A stretch of DNA of 64,000 bases from Martelella mediterranea (GCA_003001975.1 PVUG01000005.1:62001-126000); one strand, 5' to 3'; counted from the first letter of the stretch, positions 30,309-40,600 are shown. Program-made: numbers and translations. Notes: generated by a model not told the origin, from the letters alone.

Positions 30309-31529
30309 TCAACGATGGGCGTTGAGTGCGACGATATTGTCGGGCATCACGGCATCGGAGGATGCGAGGAAGCGCTTGAGATTGCGCGCTGCCTGGCGGA
30401 TGCGGTGCTCGTTCTCGACCAGCGCGATCCGGACATACTGGTCGCCATGCTCGCCAAACCCGATACCGGGCGCAACGGCGACATCGGCCTTTTCGACCAG
30501 CAGCTTGGAAAATTCGAGCGAGCCCAGAGACTGGAAGGGTTCGGGAATTTTCGCCCAGGCAAACATCGTTGCCGCCGGCGGTGTGACATTCCAGCCGGCC
30601 TTGCCGAAGCTTTCGACCATCACGTCGCGACGCTTGTGATAGGTCGAGCGGACTTCCTCGATATCCGAGCCATCGCCGTTGAGCGCCTGGGTCGCAGCCA
30701 CCTGGATCGGCGTGAAGGCACCGTAATCGAGATAGGATTTTACCCGCGACAGCGCCGAAATCAGCCGCTCATTGCCGACGGCAAAACCGATACGCCAGCC
30801 GGGCATCGAGAAGGTCTTCGACATGGAGGTGAATTCGACGGCGACATCCTTGGCGCCCGGCACCTGCAGAACCGACGGCGGCGGCGCATCGTCGAAATAG
30901 ATTTCCGAATAGGCGAGATCGGACAGCACGATGATCTCGTGCTTGCGCGCAAAGGCGATCACCTCCTTGTAGAAATCAAGCGTTGCCACATGCGCCGTCG
31001 GGTTCGACGGATAATTGATCACCAGCGCCAGCGGCTTCGGGATCGAGTGCTTGACCGCGCGCTCCAGCGGCGGAAAGAAGCTGTCATCGGGCTCGACCGA
31101 CATCGAACGGATCACGCCACCGGCCATCAGAAAACCGAAGGCGTGGATCGGATAGGTCGGATTGGGGCAGAGGATGACATCGCCCGGCGCGGTGATTGCC
31201 TGCGCCATGTTGGCAAAGCCTTCCTTGGAGCCGAGTGTCGCGACAACCTCGGTTTCGGGATTGAGCTTGACGCCGAAACGACGGGCATAATAGCTGGCCT
31301 GGGCCCGCCGCAGGCCCGGAATGCCCTTGGACGACGAATAGCGATGGGTGCGCGGGTCCTGCACAACCTCGCAAAGCTTGTCGACGATGGATTGCGGAGT
31401 GGGAAGATCGGGATTGCCCATGCCAAGGTCGATGATATCGGCGCCCGCCGCTCGCGCGTTCGCCTTCAAACGGTTGACCTGTTCGAAAACGTATGGCGGC
31501 AGTCGCCTGACCTTGTGGAACTCTTCCAT
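30309..31529 (-). CDS. PLP-dependent aminotransferase, AlaC / DapL-like
   Basis: A 406-residue class I/II aminotransferase. The start MEEFHKVRRLPPYVFEQVN has AGAGGAAG upstream. Landmarks are IIDLGMGNPDLPTP near residue 30, SSKGIPGLRRA, NYPSNPTAH near 172, the PLP lysine in TSMSKTFSMPGWRIGF near 235, and RIALVENEHRIRQA near the end. Homologues next to hom in Rhizobiales are often annotated LL-diaminopimelate or alanine/aspartate aminotransferase; glutamate-pyruvate transamination (AlaC) seems more likely, but the substrate is not proven by sequence. Confidence 0.85.
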   Translation of the reverse strand: MEEFHKVRRLPPYVFEQVNRLKANARAAGADIIDLGMGNPDLPTPQSIVDKLCEVVQDPRTHRYSSSKGIPGLRRAQASYYARRFGVKLNPETEVVATLGSKEGFANMAQAITAPGDVILCPNPTYPIHAFGFLMAGGVIRSMSVEPDDSFFPPLERAVKHSIPKPLALVINYPSNPTAHVATLDFYKEVIAFARKHEIIVLSDLAYSEIYFDDAPPPSVLQVPGAKDVAVEFTSMSKTFSMPGWRIGFAVGNERLISALSRVKSYLDYGAFTPIQVAATQALNGDGSDIEEVRSTYHKRRDVMVESFGKAGWNVTPPAATMFAWAKIPEPFQSLGSLEFSKLLVEKADVAVAPGIGFGEHGDQYVRIALVENEHRIRQAARNLKRFLASSDAVMPDNIVALNAHR

Positions 31530-31735
31530 TTTCTTCCTCTTGGAATTTGTGAGCGGTATGATCCCCGTTACTTTCGCAGGATCAACGAAACGAGAGCACC
31601 AAAACACCCTCGAACGCAAGATTCATCTGCGCTTGCGTCAATTTTGAGGCAAAAAAGCTAATAGTCTGTTTCATCATTGCCACAAAACCGGCTGAGCCGC
31701 CGCGCCGGGCGGCAGGAGCGGCCGGATGCGCCCCG

Positions 31736-31933
31736 CTACTGCCGGTTGGAAACCCCGGCCAGCCCGTTCATCTTTGCGCTCATCGTGGCAATGTCATCAT
31801 CGCTCATCTGCTGATAGGCCGGGGTCGGCTGAGCACAGACATCGGGTTCACCGCAGGTGGTTGAGCAGGATGCAAGCCCCATCGTTGCAAAAGCGGCAAA
31901 CATGATGGACAGGACGACGCGACACGCTTTCAA
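31736..31933 (-). CDS. small lipoprotein
   Basis: A 65-residue predicted lipoprotein from a TTG start with GGGGG about ten bases upstream. The hydrophobic N-terminus ends in a lipobox, GLASC, with further cysteines (TTCGEPDVC). The rest is short and polar. No family recognised. Confidence 0.5.
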   Translation of the reverse strand: MKACRVVLSIMFAAFATMGLASCSTTCGEPDVCAQPTPAYQQMSDDDIATMSAKMNGLAGVSNRQ

Positions 31934-32112
31934 GACCTAAAACCCCCGTTGCTGTCCGGCGCACCGGCGCCGGAACCTGAGATATGGCCCGAAATCTGCC
32001 CGGTTTGGCCCGATTGCGCAAGCACCCTTCAGCCGTGTCTTCGTTATGCGCCGTAGCGGTCATGTCCGTATTGCCGGTTGCGCTGTTTCACAAAGCGCCT
32101 AAAACCGGAGCC

Positions 32113-32817
32113 ATGAAATTCGACCCTCCCCTTCATCCCGCCCGCCTCGTCAAGCGCTACAAGCGCTTCCTGTTCGATGCCATCCTGGAAAACGGCACGC
32201 CGATCACCGGTTCATGCCCCAACACCGGCTCGATGCGCGGCCTGACGACACCCGGTTCGCGCATCTGGCTTTCCAGAAACGACGACGGCAAACGCAAATA
32301 TCCGTATCGCTTCGAGATGATCGAGGCCGAAGGAACGACGGTCGGCGTCAATACCGGCCTTCCCAACCGGATTGCCGAAGAAGCGATCCGGGCCGGACTG
32401 ATTGTGGATTTCGCCAGCTATCCGGTCATCCGCCGCGAACGGAAATACGGCCGGCAAAGCCGTGTCGACCTGCTTTTGAGCGATGACGGGCGGCCCGATC
32501 TTTATGTCGAGGTCAAGAATGTCCACTTTATCCGCGAACCGGATCTTGCCGAATTTCCCGATTCGGTTACCGCGCGCGGTGCCCGGCATCTGGAAGAACT
32601 CGCAGACATGGTGGCGGCGGGAAACCGCGCTGCCATGGTCTATGTCATCCAGCGCGACGATTGTGCGCGCTTTCGGATTGCAGGCGACCTCGACCCGGTC
32701 TACCAACAGGCATTCACGGCCGCACGGGCTGCCGGTGTTGAAGCCTATGCGATAAAATGCACAGTGACCTGTGACAGCATCACGCCAGATGCTACAGTAC
32801 CGGTCGATGACAAGTAA
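32113..32817 (+). CDS. sfsA: DNA/RNA nuclease SfsA
   Basis: A 234-residue protein of the SfsA family, first named for sugar-fermentation effects in E. coli and holding a nuclease-like C-terminal half. The start [19 protein letters not shown] has GGAG upstream; the longer frame adds 43 unrelated residues. Conserved motifs are [18 protein letters not shown] near residue 32, VDLLLSDDG and VEVKNVHFI near 130-140, and [10 protein letters not shown] near 180. The EVKN segment fits a restriction-endonuclease-like metal site. map follows after 34 bases. Confidence 0.94.
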   Translation: MKFDPPLHPARLVKRYKRFLFDAILENGTPITGSCPNTGSMRGLTTPGSRIWLSRNDDGKRKYPYRFEMIEAEGTTVGVNTGLPNRIAEEAIRAGLIVDFASYPVIRRERKYGRQSRVDLLLSDDGRPDLYVEVKNVHFIREPDLAEFPDSVTARGARHLEELADMVAAGNRAAMVYVIQRDDCARFRIAGDLDPVYQQAFTAARAAGVEAYAIKCTVTCDSITPDATVPVDDK

Positions 32818-32851
32818 GCGCCTCCGGCTGACGCGCAAACGGTGAAAACTC

Positions 32852-33688
32852 ATGGTAACTTATGTTGATGCGGCCAGCGCGCCGCTGAAGAATGACGGAT
32901 CGATACGCCTCTATGACGCGGAGGCGTTCGAAAGGATGCGGCAGATCTGCCAGATCACGGCGGCCTGCCTCGACGGCCTTGCCGATATCATCAAGCCCGG
33001 CGTCACCACCGAGGCGGTTGACCGGTTCGTGCTCGAATTCGGCCTCGATCACGGCGTCGTGCCGGCCACGCTCGGCTATCGCGGCTACAAATATTCCAGC
33101 TGCACCTCGATCAACCATGTCGTCTGCCATGGCATGCCCAATGCCAAGCCGCTGAAGGAAGGCGATATCGTCAATGTCGATGTCACCTATGTGCTCGACG
33201 GCTGGCACGGCGATTCCAGCCGGATGTATCCGGTCAGCGAAATCAAGCGGGCGGCCGAAAGGCTTCTGGAAGTCACCTATGAATCGCTGCTGCGCGGCAT
33301 CGCCGTGGTCAAACCCGGCGCGCGCACCGGCGCCATCGGCGAGGCGATCCAGACCTATGCCGAAAGCGAACGCTGCTCGGTGGTGCGCGATTTCTGCGGC
33401 CATGGCGTCGGTCGGCTGTTCCACGATACCCCGAACATCCTCCATTATGGTCACGCCGGCGAAGGACCGGAGCTGAAGGAAGGCATGATCTTCACCATCG
33501 AGCCGATGCTCAACATCGGAAAGCCGCATGTGAAGGTTCTCAACGACGGCTGGACGGCGGTCACCCGCGACCGCTCGCTTTCGGCGCAGTACGAACACTG
33601 CGTCGGTGTCACAAAGGATGGCTGCGAAGTCTTCACCCTGTCGCCGGGCGGCCATGACCGGCCTGGGCTGCCGGACCTCAACGCCTGA
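32852..33688 (+). CDS. map: type I methionine aminopeptidase
   Basis: Removes the first methionine from new proteins. The 278 residues show the metal ligands in order: [20 protein letters not shown] (two Asp, near 110-121), [17 protein letters not shown] (His near 185), IFTIEPML (Glu near 218) and AQYEHCVGV (Glu near 249). It lacks an N-terminal zinc-finger extension. sfsA, map and radC run in the same direction with 34 and 10 bases between them, suggesting one transcript. Confidence 0.96.
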   Translation: MVTYVDAASAPLKNDGSIRLYDAEAFERMRQICQITAACLDGLADIIKPGVTTEAVDRFVLEFGLDHGVVPATLGYRGYKYSSCTSINHVVCHGMPNAKPLKEGDIVNVDVTYVLDGWHGDSSRMYPVSEIKRAAERLLEVTYESLLRGIAVVKPGARTGAIGEAIQTYAESERCSVVRDFCGHGVGRLFHDTPNILHYGHAGEGPELKEGMIFTIEPMLNIGKPHVKVLNDGWTAVTRDRSLSAQYEHCVGVTKDGCEVFTLSPGGHDRPGLPDLNA

Positions 33689-33698
33689 CGCAACGCCG

Positions 33699-34520
33699 AT
33701 GACCAAGCCGCCCAGCAAAGATCACAGCGACAGGCCCCGACCCGGCGGCATGCGGGAAGACGGCGCGGACGAACGCTCCTTCTTCGCCGATCAGCCGCCG
33801 GAACAGCCGTTGCGCGGCAAGCGCCAGGGCGGCGCGGGCGAGAAGGACACACGCCATGTCCACGGCCACCGCGACCGTTTGCGTGCCCGCTTTCGCGAAA
33901 ACGGCGCCAATGCGCTTGCCGATTATGAAATCCTCGAACTCCTGCTGTTCCGCCTGATCCCGCGCCGCGACACCAAGCCGGTCGCCAAGGCGCTGATCGA
34001 CCGGTTCGGCTCGCTTGGCGGCGTATTCGGCGCCCCGCCCGAGCTTTTGCAGGAGGTTTCCGGCATCGGCGAAAGCGTGGCCTTCGACCTCAAGCTGATC
34101 TCCGCGCTTGCCCAGCGCAGCCTGAAGAACACGCTGAAGGAACGCCAGGTTCTCGGTTCGTGGTCATCGGTGATCGATTACTGCAATGCCGCCATGGCGC
34201 ATGAGACGCGCGAGCAGTTCCGCATCCTGTTTCTCGACAAGCGCAACAAGCTGATCGCCGACGAAATCCAGGGCATCGGCACGGTCGATCACACGCCGGT
34301 CTATCCGCGCGAGGTGGTCAAGCGCGCGCTTGAGCTTTCGGCAACCGCGATCATTCTCGTCCACAATCACCCCTCGGGCGATCCATCGCCATCGCGGGCG
34401 GATATCGATATGACGCATATGATCATTTCCAGCGCCAAACCGCTCGGCATCACCGTCCACGACCACATCATCATCGGCCGGGACGGCTATGTCAGTTTCA
34501 AGGGGCTGAAACTGATATGA
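33699..34520 (+). CDS. radC: RadC family JAB-domain protein
   Basis: A 273-residue RadC/YeeS-type protein. The start [11 protein letters not shown] follows 10 bases after map. A disordered, charged N-terminus of about 65 residues leads into a helix-hairpin-helix-like region ([15 protein letters not shown]) and a C-terminal JAB/MPN metalloprotease-like domain with the zinc motif [16 protein letters not shown] near residue 220 and an upstream Glu. Its role in DNA repair, implied by the name, is doubtful in the literature. Confidence 0.94.
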   Translation: MTKPPSKDHSDRPRPGGMREDGADERSFFADQPPEQPLRGKRQGGAGEKDTRHVHGHRDRLRARFRENGANALADYEILELLLFRLIPRRDTKPVAKALIDRFGSLGGVFGAPPELLQEVSGIGESVAFDLKLISALAQRSLKNTLKERQVLGSWSSVIDYCNAAMAHETREQFRILFLDKRNKLIADEIQGIGTVDHTPVYPREVVKRALELSATAIILVHNHPSGDPSPSRADIDMTHMIISSAKPLGITVHDHIIIGRDGYVSFKGLKLI

Positions 34521-34732
34521 CAGCAGGATGGACATAGGGCACAGCTTGTGGCTGTATTTAGTGAAACCATCACATTGGACGTCTAGACATCGAAATCGCG
34601 CACGCAACCGAACAGTCAGCCGGGGACATCAAGGGGACGGTTTTCATGCAAGCGCAAAACCTCTAAAAGTGTGTCTATCGCGTTTGAGGATTTTCACATC
34701 CGGAATTTTAATAACCAAATCGGGGTAGTTTT
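34521..34732. other. intergenic region upstream of sthA
   Basis: About 210 bases; the AT-richer end near 34690-34730 (GGAATTTTAATAACCAAATCGG) probably holds the sthA promoter and ribosome site (GGGG before the ATG). No gene or clear operator seen. Confidence 0.4.
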
Positions 34733-36145
34733 ATGGATTCTTACGATCTGGTCGTGATTGGCAGCGGTCCCGCCGGCCGTCGCGCCGCGGTTCAGGCCGC
34801 CAAGCTCGGCAAAACCGCACTGGTCATCGACAAGGGCACACAGGTGGGCGGCGTCTCGGTCCACACCGGCACCATCCCCTCGAAAACCCTGCGTGAAACC
34901 GTCCTCAACCTCACCGGCTGGCGCGAACGCGGCTTTTACGGTCGCTCCTACCGGGTGAAGCACAAGATTACCGCCGACGACCTGCGCGCCCGGCTGATCA
35001 AGACGCTCGATTATGAAATCGACGTGCTCGAATGGCAGTTCGAGCGCAACCGCGTCGATCAGGTGCGCGGCTTTGCCCATTTCGTCGATCCGCACACGAT
35101 CGAGATCGAGAAGGACAGCGGCGAGATCCAGCGCGTTCACGCAGAGGCCGTGCTGGTTGCCGTCGGCACCCGCCCCTATCGTCCGCCGGATGTGCCGTTT
35201 GACGGGCAGACGGTGATGGACAGTGACGAACTGCTCAATATCAAGGAGATCCCGCGCTCGATGATCGTCGTCGGCGCCGGCGTGATCGGCATCGAATATG
35301 CCACGATCTTCTCCGCGCTCGATACCCAGGTGATCGTGGTCGAGCCGCGCGACAGCATGCTCGACTTCATCGACCGCGAAATCCGCGACAATTTCGCCGC
35401 CCAGTTGCGCGACCGCAATGTGAAACTGCTGTTCGGCGCAGGCGCCGACAAGGTGGAAAAAGCCTCCAACGGCAAGGCCCGCGTCACGCTTTCCAACGGC
35501 CGCGTGCTGATGGCCGAATCGGTGCTGTTTGCCGCCGGCCGCCAGGGTGCGACCGATACGCTGAACCTCGAAGCCGTCGGACTGAAGGCCGACCATCGCG
35601 GCCGGCTGAAGGTCGATCCGATCACCTTCCAGACCGAAGTGCCGCACATTTATTCCGCCGGCGACGTGATCGGCTTCCCGGCGCTGGCCTCCACTTCGAT
35701 GGAACAGGGCCGCATCGCCGCCCGCCACGCTGTCGGCGCGGAAGCGCAGGAGCCGCCGCAATTCTTCCCCTACGGCATCTACGCCGTGCCGGAAATGTCG
35801 ACCTGCGGCATGACGGAAGAGGAAATCCAGGAACGCGGCATCCCCTATGAATGCGGCGTTGCCTTCTTCCGCGAAACCTCGCGCGGCCACATCATGGGCC
35901 TGCAGAACGGGCTGCTGAAGATGATCTTCTCTCTGAAGACCCATCGCCTGCTCGGCATCCATATTGTTGGTGAGGGCGCGACCGAACTGATCCACATCGG
36001 TCAGGCCGTACTGAACCTCAAGGGCACCGTCGAATATTTCGTCGAAAACACGTTCAACTATCCGACGCTCGCCGAAGCCTACAAGATCGCCGGCCTCGAT
36101 GCCTCCAACCGGATGGCGATGCTGGAAAGCGCTGCCGACGATTAG
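34733..36145 (+). CDS. sthA: Si-specific NAD(P)+ transhydrogenase (soluble)
   Basis: A 470-residue flavoprotein that exchanges hydride between NADPH and NAD. FAD-binding GSGPAGRRAAVQAAKLG is at the start and an NAD-binding GAGVIGIEYATIFSALD near residue 183; GDVIGFPALAS near 307 is the second FAD motif. Where disulfide reductases have CxxxxC, this protein reads GGVSVHTGTIPSKTLR, without cysteines, which separates it from lipoamide and glutathione reductases. The C-terminal dimer region (EYFVENTFNYPTLAEAYKIA) resembles E. coli SthA. The kinase gene begins on the base after its stop. Confidence 0.94.
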   Translation: MDSYDLVVIGSGPAGRRAAVQAAKLGKTALVIDKGTQVGGVSVHTGTIPSKTLRETVLNLTGWRERGFYGRSYRVKHKITADDLRARLIKTLDYEIDVLEWQFERNRVDQVRGFAHFVDPHTIEIEKDSGEIQRVHAEAVLVAVGTRPYRPPDVPFDGQTVMDSDELLNIKEIPRSMIVVGAGVIGIEYATIFSALDTQVIVVEPRDSMLDFIDREIRDNFAAQLRDRNVKLLFGAGADKVEKASNGKARVTLSNGRVLMAESVLFAAGRQGATDTLNLEAVGLKADHRGRLKVDPITFQTEVPHIYSAGDVIGFPALASTSMEQGRIAARHAVGAEAQEPPQFFPYGIYAVPEMSTCGMTEEEIQERGIPYECGVAFFRETSRGHIMGLQNGLLKMIFSLKTHRLLGIHIVGEGATELIHIGQAVLNLKGTVEYFVENTFNYPTLAEAYKIAGLDASNRMAMLESAADD

Positions 36146-37024
36146 ATGGCCAGCGAAACGCCGCCTGCCGGCCGTTCAACACCGGCAGGCGCACCGTTCG
36201 ATGCCGTTCTCGCCCGATGGCAGCTTGAGGCTGACGGTGAGCCAATCCTGACGGCGACCGGCGCGCTTCTGCCGGTGCGGCAGGCGGGCGTTCCCGCAAT
36301 GCTGAAACTGTTTTCCGACGACGAGGAAAAGACCGGCGCCGCCCTGCTCGCGTGGTGGGCCGGCGAAGGGGCGGCACGGGTGCTTGCCGCCGACGGTGGC
36401 GCAATTCTGATGGGGCGGGCCGAAGGCCGCCGGTCGCTTATGGAGATGAGCCGGAACGGTTGCGACGCCGAGGCCTGCGACATCCTGTGCGATGTCGCAG
36501 CCGCGCTTCACCGCAAGCGCCCTCACCCGCCACCGGCAACGCTGATACCGCTTGAAACACGCTTTGGCGCCCTTTTCGAAAACGCCGAGGCTTTCGGGGA
36601 CATCCTGCCCTCATGTGCCAGCCATGCACGCGCGCTTCTGGCCAGCGCGGACGATGACGCGGGGCCGCTGCTCGGCGACCTTCACCACGCCAATGTGCTG
36701 GATTTCGAAGGTCGCGGTTTTCTCGCCATCGACCCCAAGGGCCTGTGGGGGGAGCGTGCTTTCGAATTTGCCAATATCTTCTGCAATCCGGATGGCGCAG
36801 ACCCGGCGCTGCGCATAGCCCGCGACCCGGCAATCTTTGACCGGCGCCTCATGCAGATCGCCAAACGGGCAGCCCTCGACCCGCACCGCCTGCTCGTCTG
36901 GATTGCCGCCTGGTGTGGCCTTTCGGCCGTATGGTTCATGCGCGACAAAAATCCACAGGCGGAAACTCCACTCGAAATCGCCAGCCACGCGCTTTCACGG
37001 CTTCAAGCCCTGCCTCGGCACTGA
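36146..37024 (+). CDS. APH(6)/hydroxyurea-type phosphotransferase family protein
   Basis: A 292-residue kinase-like protein of the aminoglycoside 6-phosphotransferase family (PF04655; StrB-like). The catalytic loop LLGDLHHANVL near residue 174 and metal motif AIDPKG near 193, followed by GERAFEFANIFCNP, are intact. The natural substrate of chromosomal members is usually unknown, so resistance should not be assumed. Its ATG directly abuts the sthA stop, so the two are co-transcribed. Confidence 0.85.
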   Translation: MASETPPAGRSTPAGAPFDAVLARWQLEADGEPILTATGALLPVRQAGVPAMLKLFSDDEEKTGAALLAWWAGEGAARVLAADGGAILMGRAEGRRSLMEMSRNGCDAEACDILCDVAAALHRKRPHPPPATLIPLETRFGALFENAEAFGDILPSCASHARALLASADDDAGPLLGDLHHANVLDFEGRGFLAIDPKGLWGERAFEFANIFCNPDGADPALRIARDPAIFDRRLMQIAKRAALDPHRLLVWIAAWCGLSAVWFMRDKNPQAETPLEIASHALSRLQALPRH

Positions 37025-37027
37025 AAC

Positions 37028-37058
37028 AAAAAAGCCGCCCGGCGACAAACCGGACGGC
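37028..37058 (-). terminator. terminator of tig
   Basis: An interrupted stem GCCG(C)CCGG / CCGG(A)CGGC at 37034-37058 with a 7-base loop. On the minus strand it is followed by six T, as expected for a terminator of tig. Confidence 0.75.
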
Positions 37059-37084
37059 CCTGATATTCAATCGAGAAGAGGAAA

Positions 37085-38674
37085 TTATTCCTCGGTCTTG
37101 TCCTCAGACTTTTCAGCAGCAGCCTTGGCAGGCGCCTTCTTCTTCGGAGCAGCCTTTTTCTTCGGAGCGGCCTTCTTGGCAGCAGGCTTTTCCGCAGCGG
37201 CTTCGCCGGCAGGCGCTTCCTCGGCGGCTTCAGCCTTATCCTCGGCCTTGGCCTTGGCAGGCGCCTTTTTCTTCGGAGCAGCCTTCTTCTTCGGCGCGGA
37301 CTTTTCCTCGGCCTTCTTGGTGGCTTCGGCAACCTCGTCGTCATCGTCGGCCATCAGCTCTTCCTTGGAGACGGTGACGTCCTTGACGTCGATGTTCTCC
37401 AGAAGGTGGTCGACAACCTTTTCCTCGAAGATCGGGGCGCGCAGCGAAGCGGCAGCACCGGGGGTCTCGCGGAAGAACTTGAGGATTTCCTGCTCCTGAC
37501 CCGGATACTGACGCATCTGGTCGTAGAGGGCACGCTGCATTTCGTCTTCGCCAACCTCGACGCCGGCGTTTTCGCCGATTTCGGAGAGAACCAGGCCAAG
37601 ACGGACGCGACGTTCGGCGAGCTTGCGGTATTCCGCACGCGCGTCTTCCTCGGTCGTTTCTTCATCCTCGAAGGTCTTGCCGCTGCGTTCCAGATCGGCA
37701 TTGACCTGACGCCAGATGTTCTCGAACTCGGCATCGACAAGCGATTCAGGCGCTTCGAAGGAATACTGTTCGTCGAGCTGGTCGAGGATCTGACGCTTGA
37801 CCTTCTGGCGGGTGTACTGATTGTACTGACCCTCGATCTGCTCACGCACCAGCGTACGCAGACGTTCGGCCGATTCCAGACCCAGCTTTTCGGCCAGTTC
37901 GTCGTTGATTTCCAGTTCGCCGGCGCTTGCGACTTCCTTGACGGTCACATCGAAGACGGCGTCCTTGCCGGCAAGGTTTTCAGCCGGATATTCTGCCGGG
38001 AAAGTGACCTTGACCTGCTTTTCGTCGCCAGCCTTGGCGCCGATGAGCTGTTCTTCGAAACCGGGGATGAAACGGTCGGAACCGAGCACGAGCTGCGAAT
38101 CAGTATCGGTACCGCCATCGAAAGCTTCGCCGTCGATCTTGCCGACGTAATCGATGGTGACGCGGTCGCCGTTTTCGGCTGCACCGTCCTTGGTCTCATA
38201 TTCACGGGCGTTCTCGGCAACGGCCTTGACCTGATCCTCGACTTCCTCGTCGTCGATCTCGACCACCGGGCGCTCGACCTTGAGGCCGTCGGTCGGCTGC
38301 AGTTCGAACTTCGGCAGAATTTCGTAGGCGACGGTGAATTCGAAGTCGATCTCGCCGTTCAGGACGCGATTTGCCTCGTCCTCATCCTCGGTCATGTCGA
38401 TCTTCGGCTGACCGGCAGCGCGTTCGCCGCGCTCGGTGATAACGGCCTGCGGCTTTTCCTGCAGCGTCTCGTTGATCAGCTCGGCCATGATCGACTTGCC
38501 GTACATCTTCTTCAGATGCGCGAGCGGCACCTTGCCGGGACGAAAGCCGTTGATCCGAACCTTGTCCTTGGCTTCCGCCAGACGCTCGTTCATCCGCGCT
38601 TTCAGATCGTCCGCAGGAACTGTGATCTTGATTTCGCGCTTCAGCCCTTCGGCGAGCGTTTCGGTTACCTGCAT
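37085..38674 (-). CDS. tig: trigger factor with long lysine/alanine-rich tail
   Basis: The ribosome-bound chaperone and prolyl isomerase. Residues 1-110 form the ribosome-binding domain with the signature [17 protein letters not shown] near 43, residues about 150-245 the FKBP-like domain, and the rest the helical chaperone arms. The last 89 or so residues, from [11 protein letters not shown], are unlike the E. coli protein: an acidic stretch and then two copies of [17 protein letters not shown] separated by an acidic spacer, giving a histone-H1-like tail. Rhizobial trigger factors are known to carry Lys/Ala tails; this one is long. AAGG precedes the ATG. Confidence 0.96.
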   Translation of the reverse strand: MQVTETLAEGLKREIKITVPADDLKARMNERLAEAKDKVRINGFRPGKVPLAHLKKMYGKSIMAELINETLQEKPQAVITERGERAAGQPKIDMTEDEDEANRVLNGEIDFEFTVAYEILPKFELQPTDGLKVERPVVEIDDEEVEDQVKAVAENAREYETKDGAAENGDRVTIDYVGKIDGEAFDGGTDTDSQLVLGSDRFIPGFEEQLIGAKAGDEKQVKVTFPAEYPAENLAGKDAVFDVTVKEVASAGELEINDELAEKLGLESAERLRTLVREQIEGQYNQYTRQKVKRQILDQLDEQYSFEAPESLVDAEFENIWRQVNADLERSGKTFEDEETTEEDARAEYRKLAERRVRLGLVLSEIGENAGVEVGEDEMQRALYDQMRQYPGQEQEILKFFRETPGAAASLRAPIFEEKVVDHLLENIDVKDVTVSKEELMADDDDEVAEATKKAEEKSAPKKKAAPKKKAPAKAKAEDKAEAAEEAPAGEAAAEKPAAKKAAPKKKAAPKKKAPAKAAAEKSEDKTEE

Positions 38675-38874
38675 ATCAATACCTTCATTTCATCTCGGCT
38701 TATCAAGCCGTTGGGTTTCATGCGCACAACAGACCGGCACGGCCGGGCGCGACTTCATGCAATATCCTCGGCATTTTGACAAGCTTTTCCGGGCTTCTCC
38801 AAAATGGCGCCAGGGCAGGCAACCGGAATAATGACGTTCTCAAAACGCCGGCAGCGACTACCCTGAAAGCGACT

Positions 38875-38950
38875 TGGTGCCCCCGGCAGGATTCGAACCC
38901 GCGACCCTCTGATTACAAATCAGATGCTCTACCAACTGAGCTACAAGGGC
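38875..38950 (-). tRNA. tRNA-Thr (anticodon UGU)
   Basis: Reads GCCCTTG...GGGGGCACCA on the minus strand, 76 bases including an encoded CCA. All four stems form: acceptor GCCCTTG with CGGGGGC (two G-U pairs), D-stem GCTC/GAGC, anticodon stem TCTGA/TCAGA around loop TTTGTAA (anticodon TGT), and T-arm GCGGG-TTCGAAT-CCTGC. No integrase or attachment-site repeat is seen nearby. Confidence 0.97.
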
Positions 38951-39123
38951 ATTGGGCATGCCCACTAGCAGATTTGACCTCACTGTAAAACGAAAAAATC
39001 AACAATTTGACCGGTATTTTCGCGCTCACGTCCAAGAACCTTGCTGCACGGGGCTTGCAAAACACTGTCCGCTCGGGTGATCTGGCGCGGCGAAATACCC
39101 CTTCCCGCGAACGGAAATGCGTA

Positions 39124-39897
39124 ATGCCCGAGAAAACGCCTTCACTGTGCTTCCTGTCTTCCGATGCCGACGATGCCCAAAAGGCAAAGGCCGATCTCAT
39201 CGGGCGCTACGGCAATGTATCGCCCGAGGATGCCGATTTCATCGTTGCGCTGGGCGGCGACGGCTTCATGCTGCAAACGCTGCACGAGACCATGAATTCA
39301 GACATCCCGGTTTACGGCATGAACCGCGGGTCCGTCGGCTTTCTGATGAACGAATATTCGGTCGAAAACCTGCATGAGCGGCTTCAGGCGGCCGATATGA
39401 ACGAGTTGCGGCCATTGCGCATGACCACCCGCAATGCCGACGGAACCTCCTCGATCGCGCTTGCCATCAACGAGGTCTCGATGCTGCGCCAGTCGCACCA
39501 GGCCGCCAAGCTGCAGGTCAGGGTCGATGACCGGGTCCGGCTGCCGGAACTGGCCTGCGACGGCATTCTGGTGGCAACGCCGGCCGGGTCCACGGCCTAT
39601 AACCTCTCGGTGCACGGACCGATCATCCCGCTGGAAGCGCCGCTTCTGGCCATCACGCCGGTCAGCGCGTTTCGGCCGCGCCGCTGGCGGGGCGCGCTTT
39701 TACCGAACCGGTCGATTGTCGATATCGAGGTGCTGGAACCCGAAAAACGCCTCGTCAACGCCTTTGCCGACCACACCGAGGTCAAGCACGTGCTGCATGT
39801 GCGCATCGAGCAGGACCCCGACGCCCGCGCCAAGGTGCTGTCGGACCCGAACCGCTCCTGGTCGGAGCGCATTCTGGCCGAGCAGTTTTCCGATTAG
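39124..39897 (+). CDS. nadK: NAD kinase
   Basis: Phosphorylates NAD to NADP. The 257 residues start at MPEKTPSLCFLSS; the extra 39 codons upstream are not family-like. The GGDG motif is in IVALGGDGFMLQTLHE near residue 40, followed by GMNRGSVGFLMN (near 62), INEVSMLR and ACDGILVATPAGSTAYNLSVHGPI near 140-165, all typical. Its stop overlaps the stop of the opposing Nudix gene by four bases. Confidence 0.96.
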   Translation: MPEKTPSLCFLSSDADDAQKAKADLIGRYGNVSPEDADFIVALGGDGFMLQTLHETMNSDIPVYGMNRGSVGFLMNEYSVENLHERLQAADMNELRPLRMTTRNADGTSSIALAINEVSMLRQSHQAAKLQVRVDDRVRLPELACDGILVATPAGSTAYNLSVHGPIIPLEAPLLAITPVSAFRPRRWRGALLPNRSIVDIEVLEPEKRLVNAFADHTEVKHVLHVRIEQDPDARAKVLSDPNRSWSERILAEQFSD

Positions 39898-40496
39898 ATG
39901 CCAAAGACACTACGGTTAAGCGCTGCCCATTGCAGCATCACGACGGTCTTGGCGTCGGAGATTTCGCCGCTTTCCACCATACCCATGGCCTCGCCGAAGG
40001 TGAGGAAGACGAGTTCGATATCCTCGTGTTCCTCATCAAGGCCGCCGCCGCTTTCGACACGCATCGCCTCGTCGACGATCGCAGCATAGCAGTGCACCTT
40101 TTCGGTCATCAGGCCGGGTGCGGAAATGATGGCGCGCAGCGGGATCAGCTTTTCGACGGCGTATCCGGTCTCCTCGCGGGCTTCGCGGATAGCGGCCTGT
40201 TCCGGCGTTTCGCCGTCATCGATCAGGCCTGCCGCCGCCTCCAGAAAGAAACCGCTCCCCTCGCCCATGGCATAAACGGGCACGCGGAACTGCCTGACAA
40301 GAACGAATTTTCTGCTGTCACGGTCGAACACGAGGACCGAAGACGCGGCCGGCCGCTCACAAACCTCCCATGAGCGCTCCACCGTCTTTCCGTCGCCGAA
40401 AGTGTAGGTAAATTTATAATCGACCAAACGGCTCCAGCCATCGTGAAGCGTCTTCTTTTCGGTAATGGCGACGCGGTCGTCCGGTTCTCTGCTCAT
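39894..40496 (-). CDS. Nudix hydrolase, ADP-ribose/GDP-mannose pyrophosphatase type
   Basis: A 200-residue Nudix hydrolase. The start MSREPDDRVAITEKK has AGGGA upstream. The Nudix box is complete: GLIDDGETPEQAAIREAREETG near residue 88-109. The residues before it (VLVRQFRVPVY, FFLEAAAG) match the NudF/NudK group, which split ADP-ribose or GDP-mannose; the sequence alone does not decide which. Confidence 0.9.
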   Translation of the reverse strand: MSREPDDRVAITEKKTLHDGWSRLVDYKFTYTFGDGKTVERSWEVCERPAASSVLVFDRDSRKFVLVRQFRVPVYAMGEGSGFFLEAAAGLIDDGETPEQAAIREAREETGYAVEKLIPLRAIISAPGLMTEKVHCYAAIVDEAMRVESGGGLDEEHEDIELVFLTFGEAMGMVESGEISDAKTVVMLQWAALNRSVFGI

Positions 40497-40600
40497 CGAA
40501 AATCCCTTTTTGAAATATGGGCGCTCCATTTCGGAGCCTGCTTGTAAAACATGCCCGAGACTCATAATAACTTCTCCGGCAAACACAATGCGGGGCCGCA

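Noticed and set aside
34694-35995. A 433-codon minus-strand open frame opposite sthA
   Set aside because: Antisense to a well-supported flavoprotein; residue pattern reflects complementary codons only.
36146-37024. Acquired streptomycin resistance gene
   Set aside because: The family match is real, but the gene is embedded directly behind sthA with host-like base composition and no mobile element, so resistance is not supported.
38875-38950. tRNA-Thr as an integration site of a genomic island
   Set aside because: No integrase and no repeat of the tRNA 3' end were seen in the flanks; neighbours are core genes.
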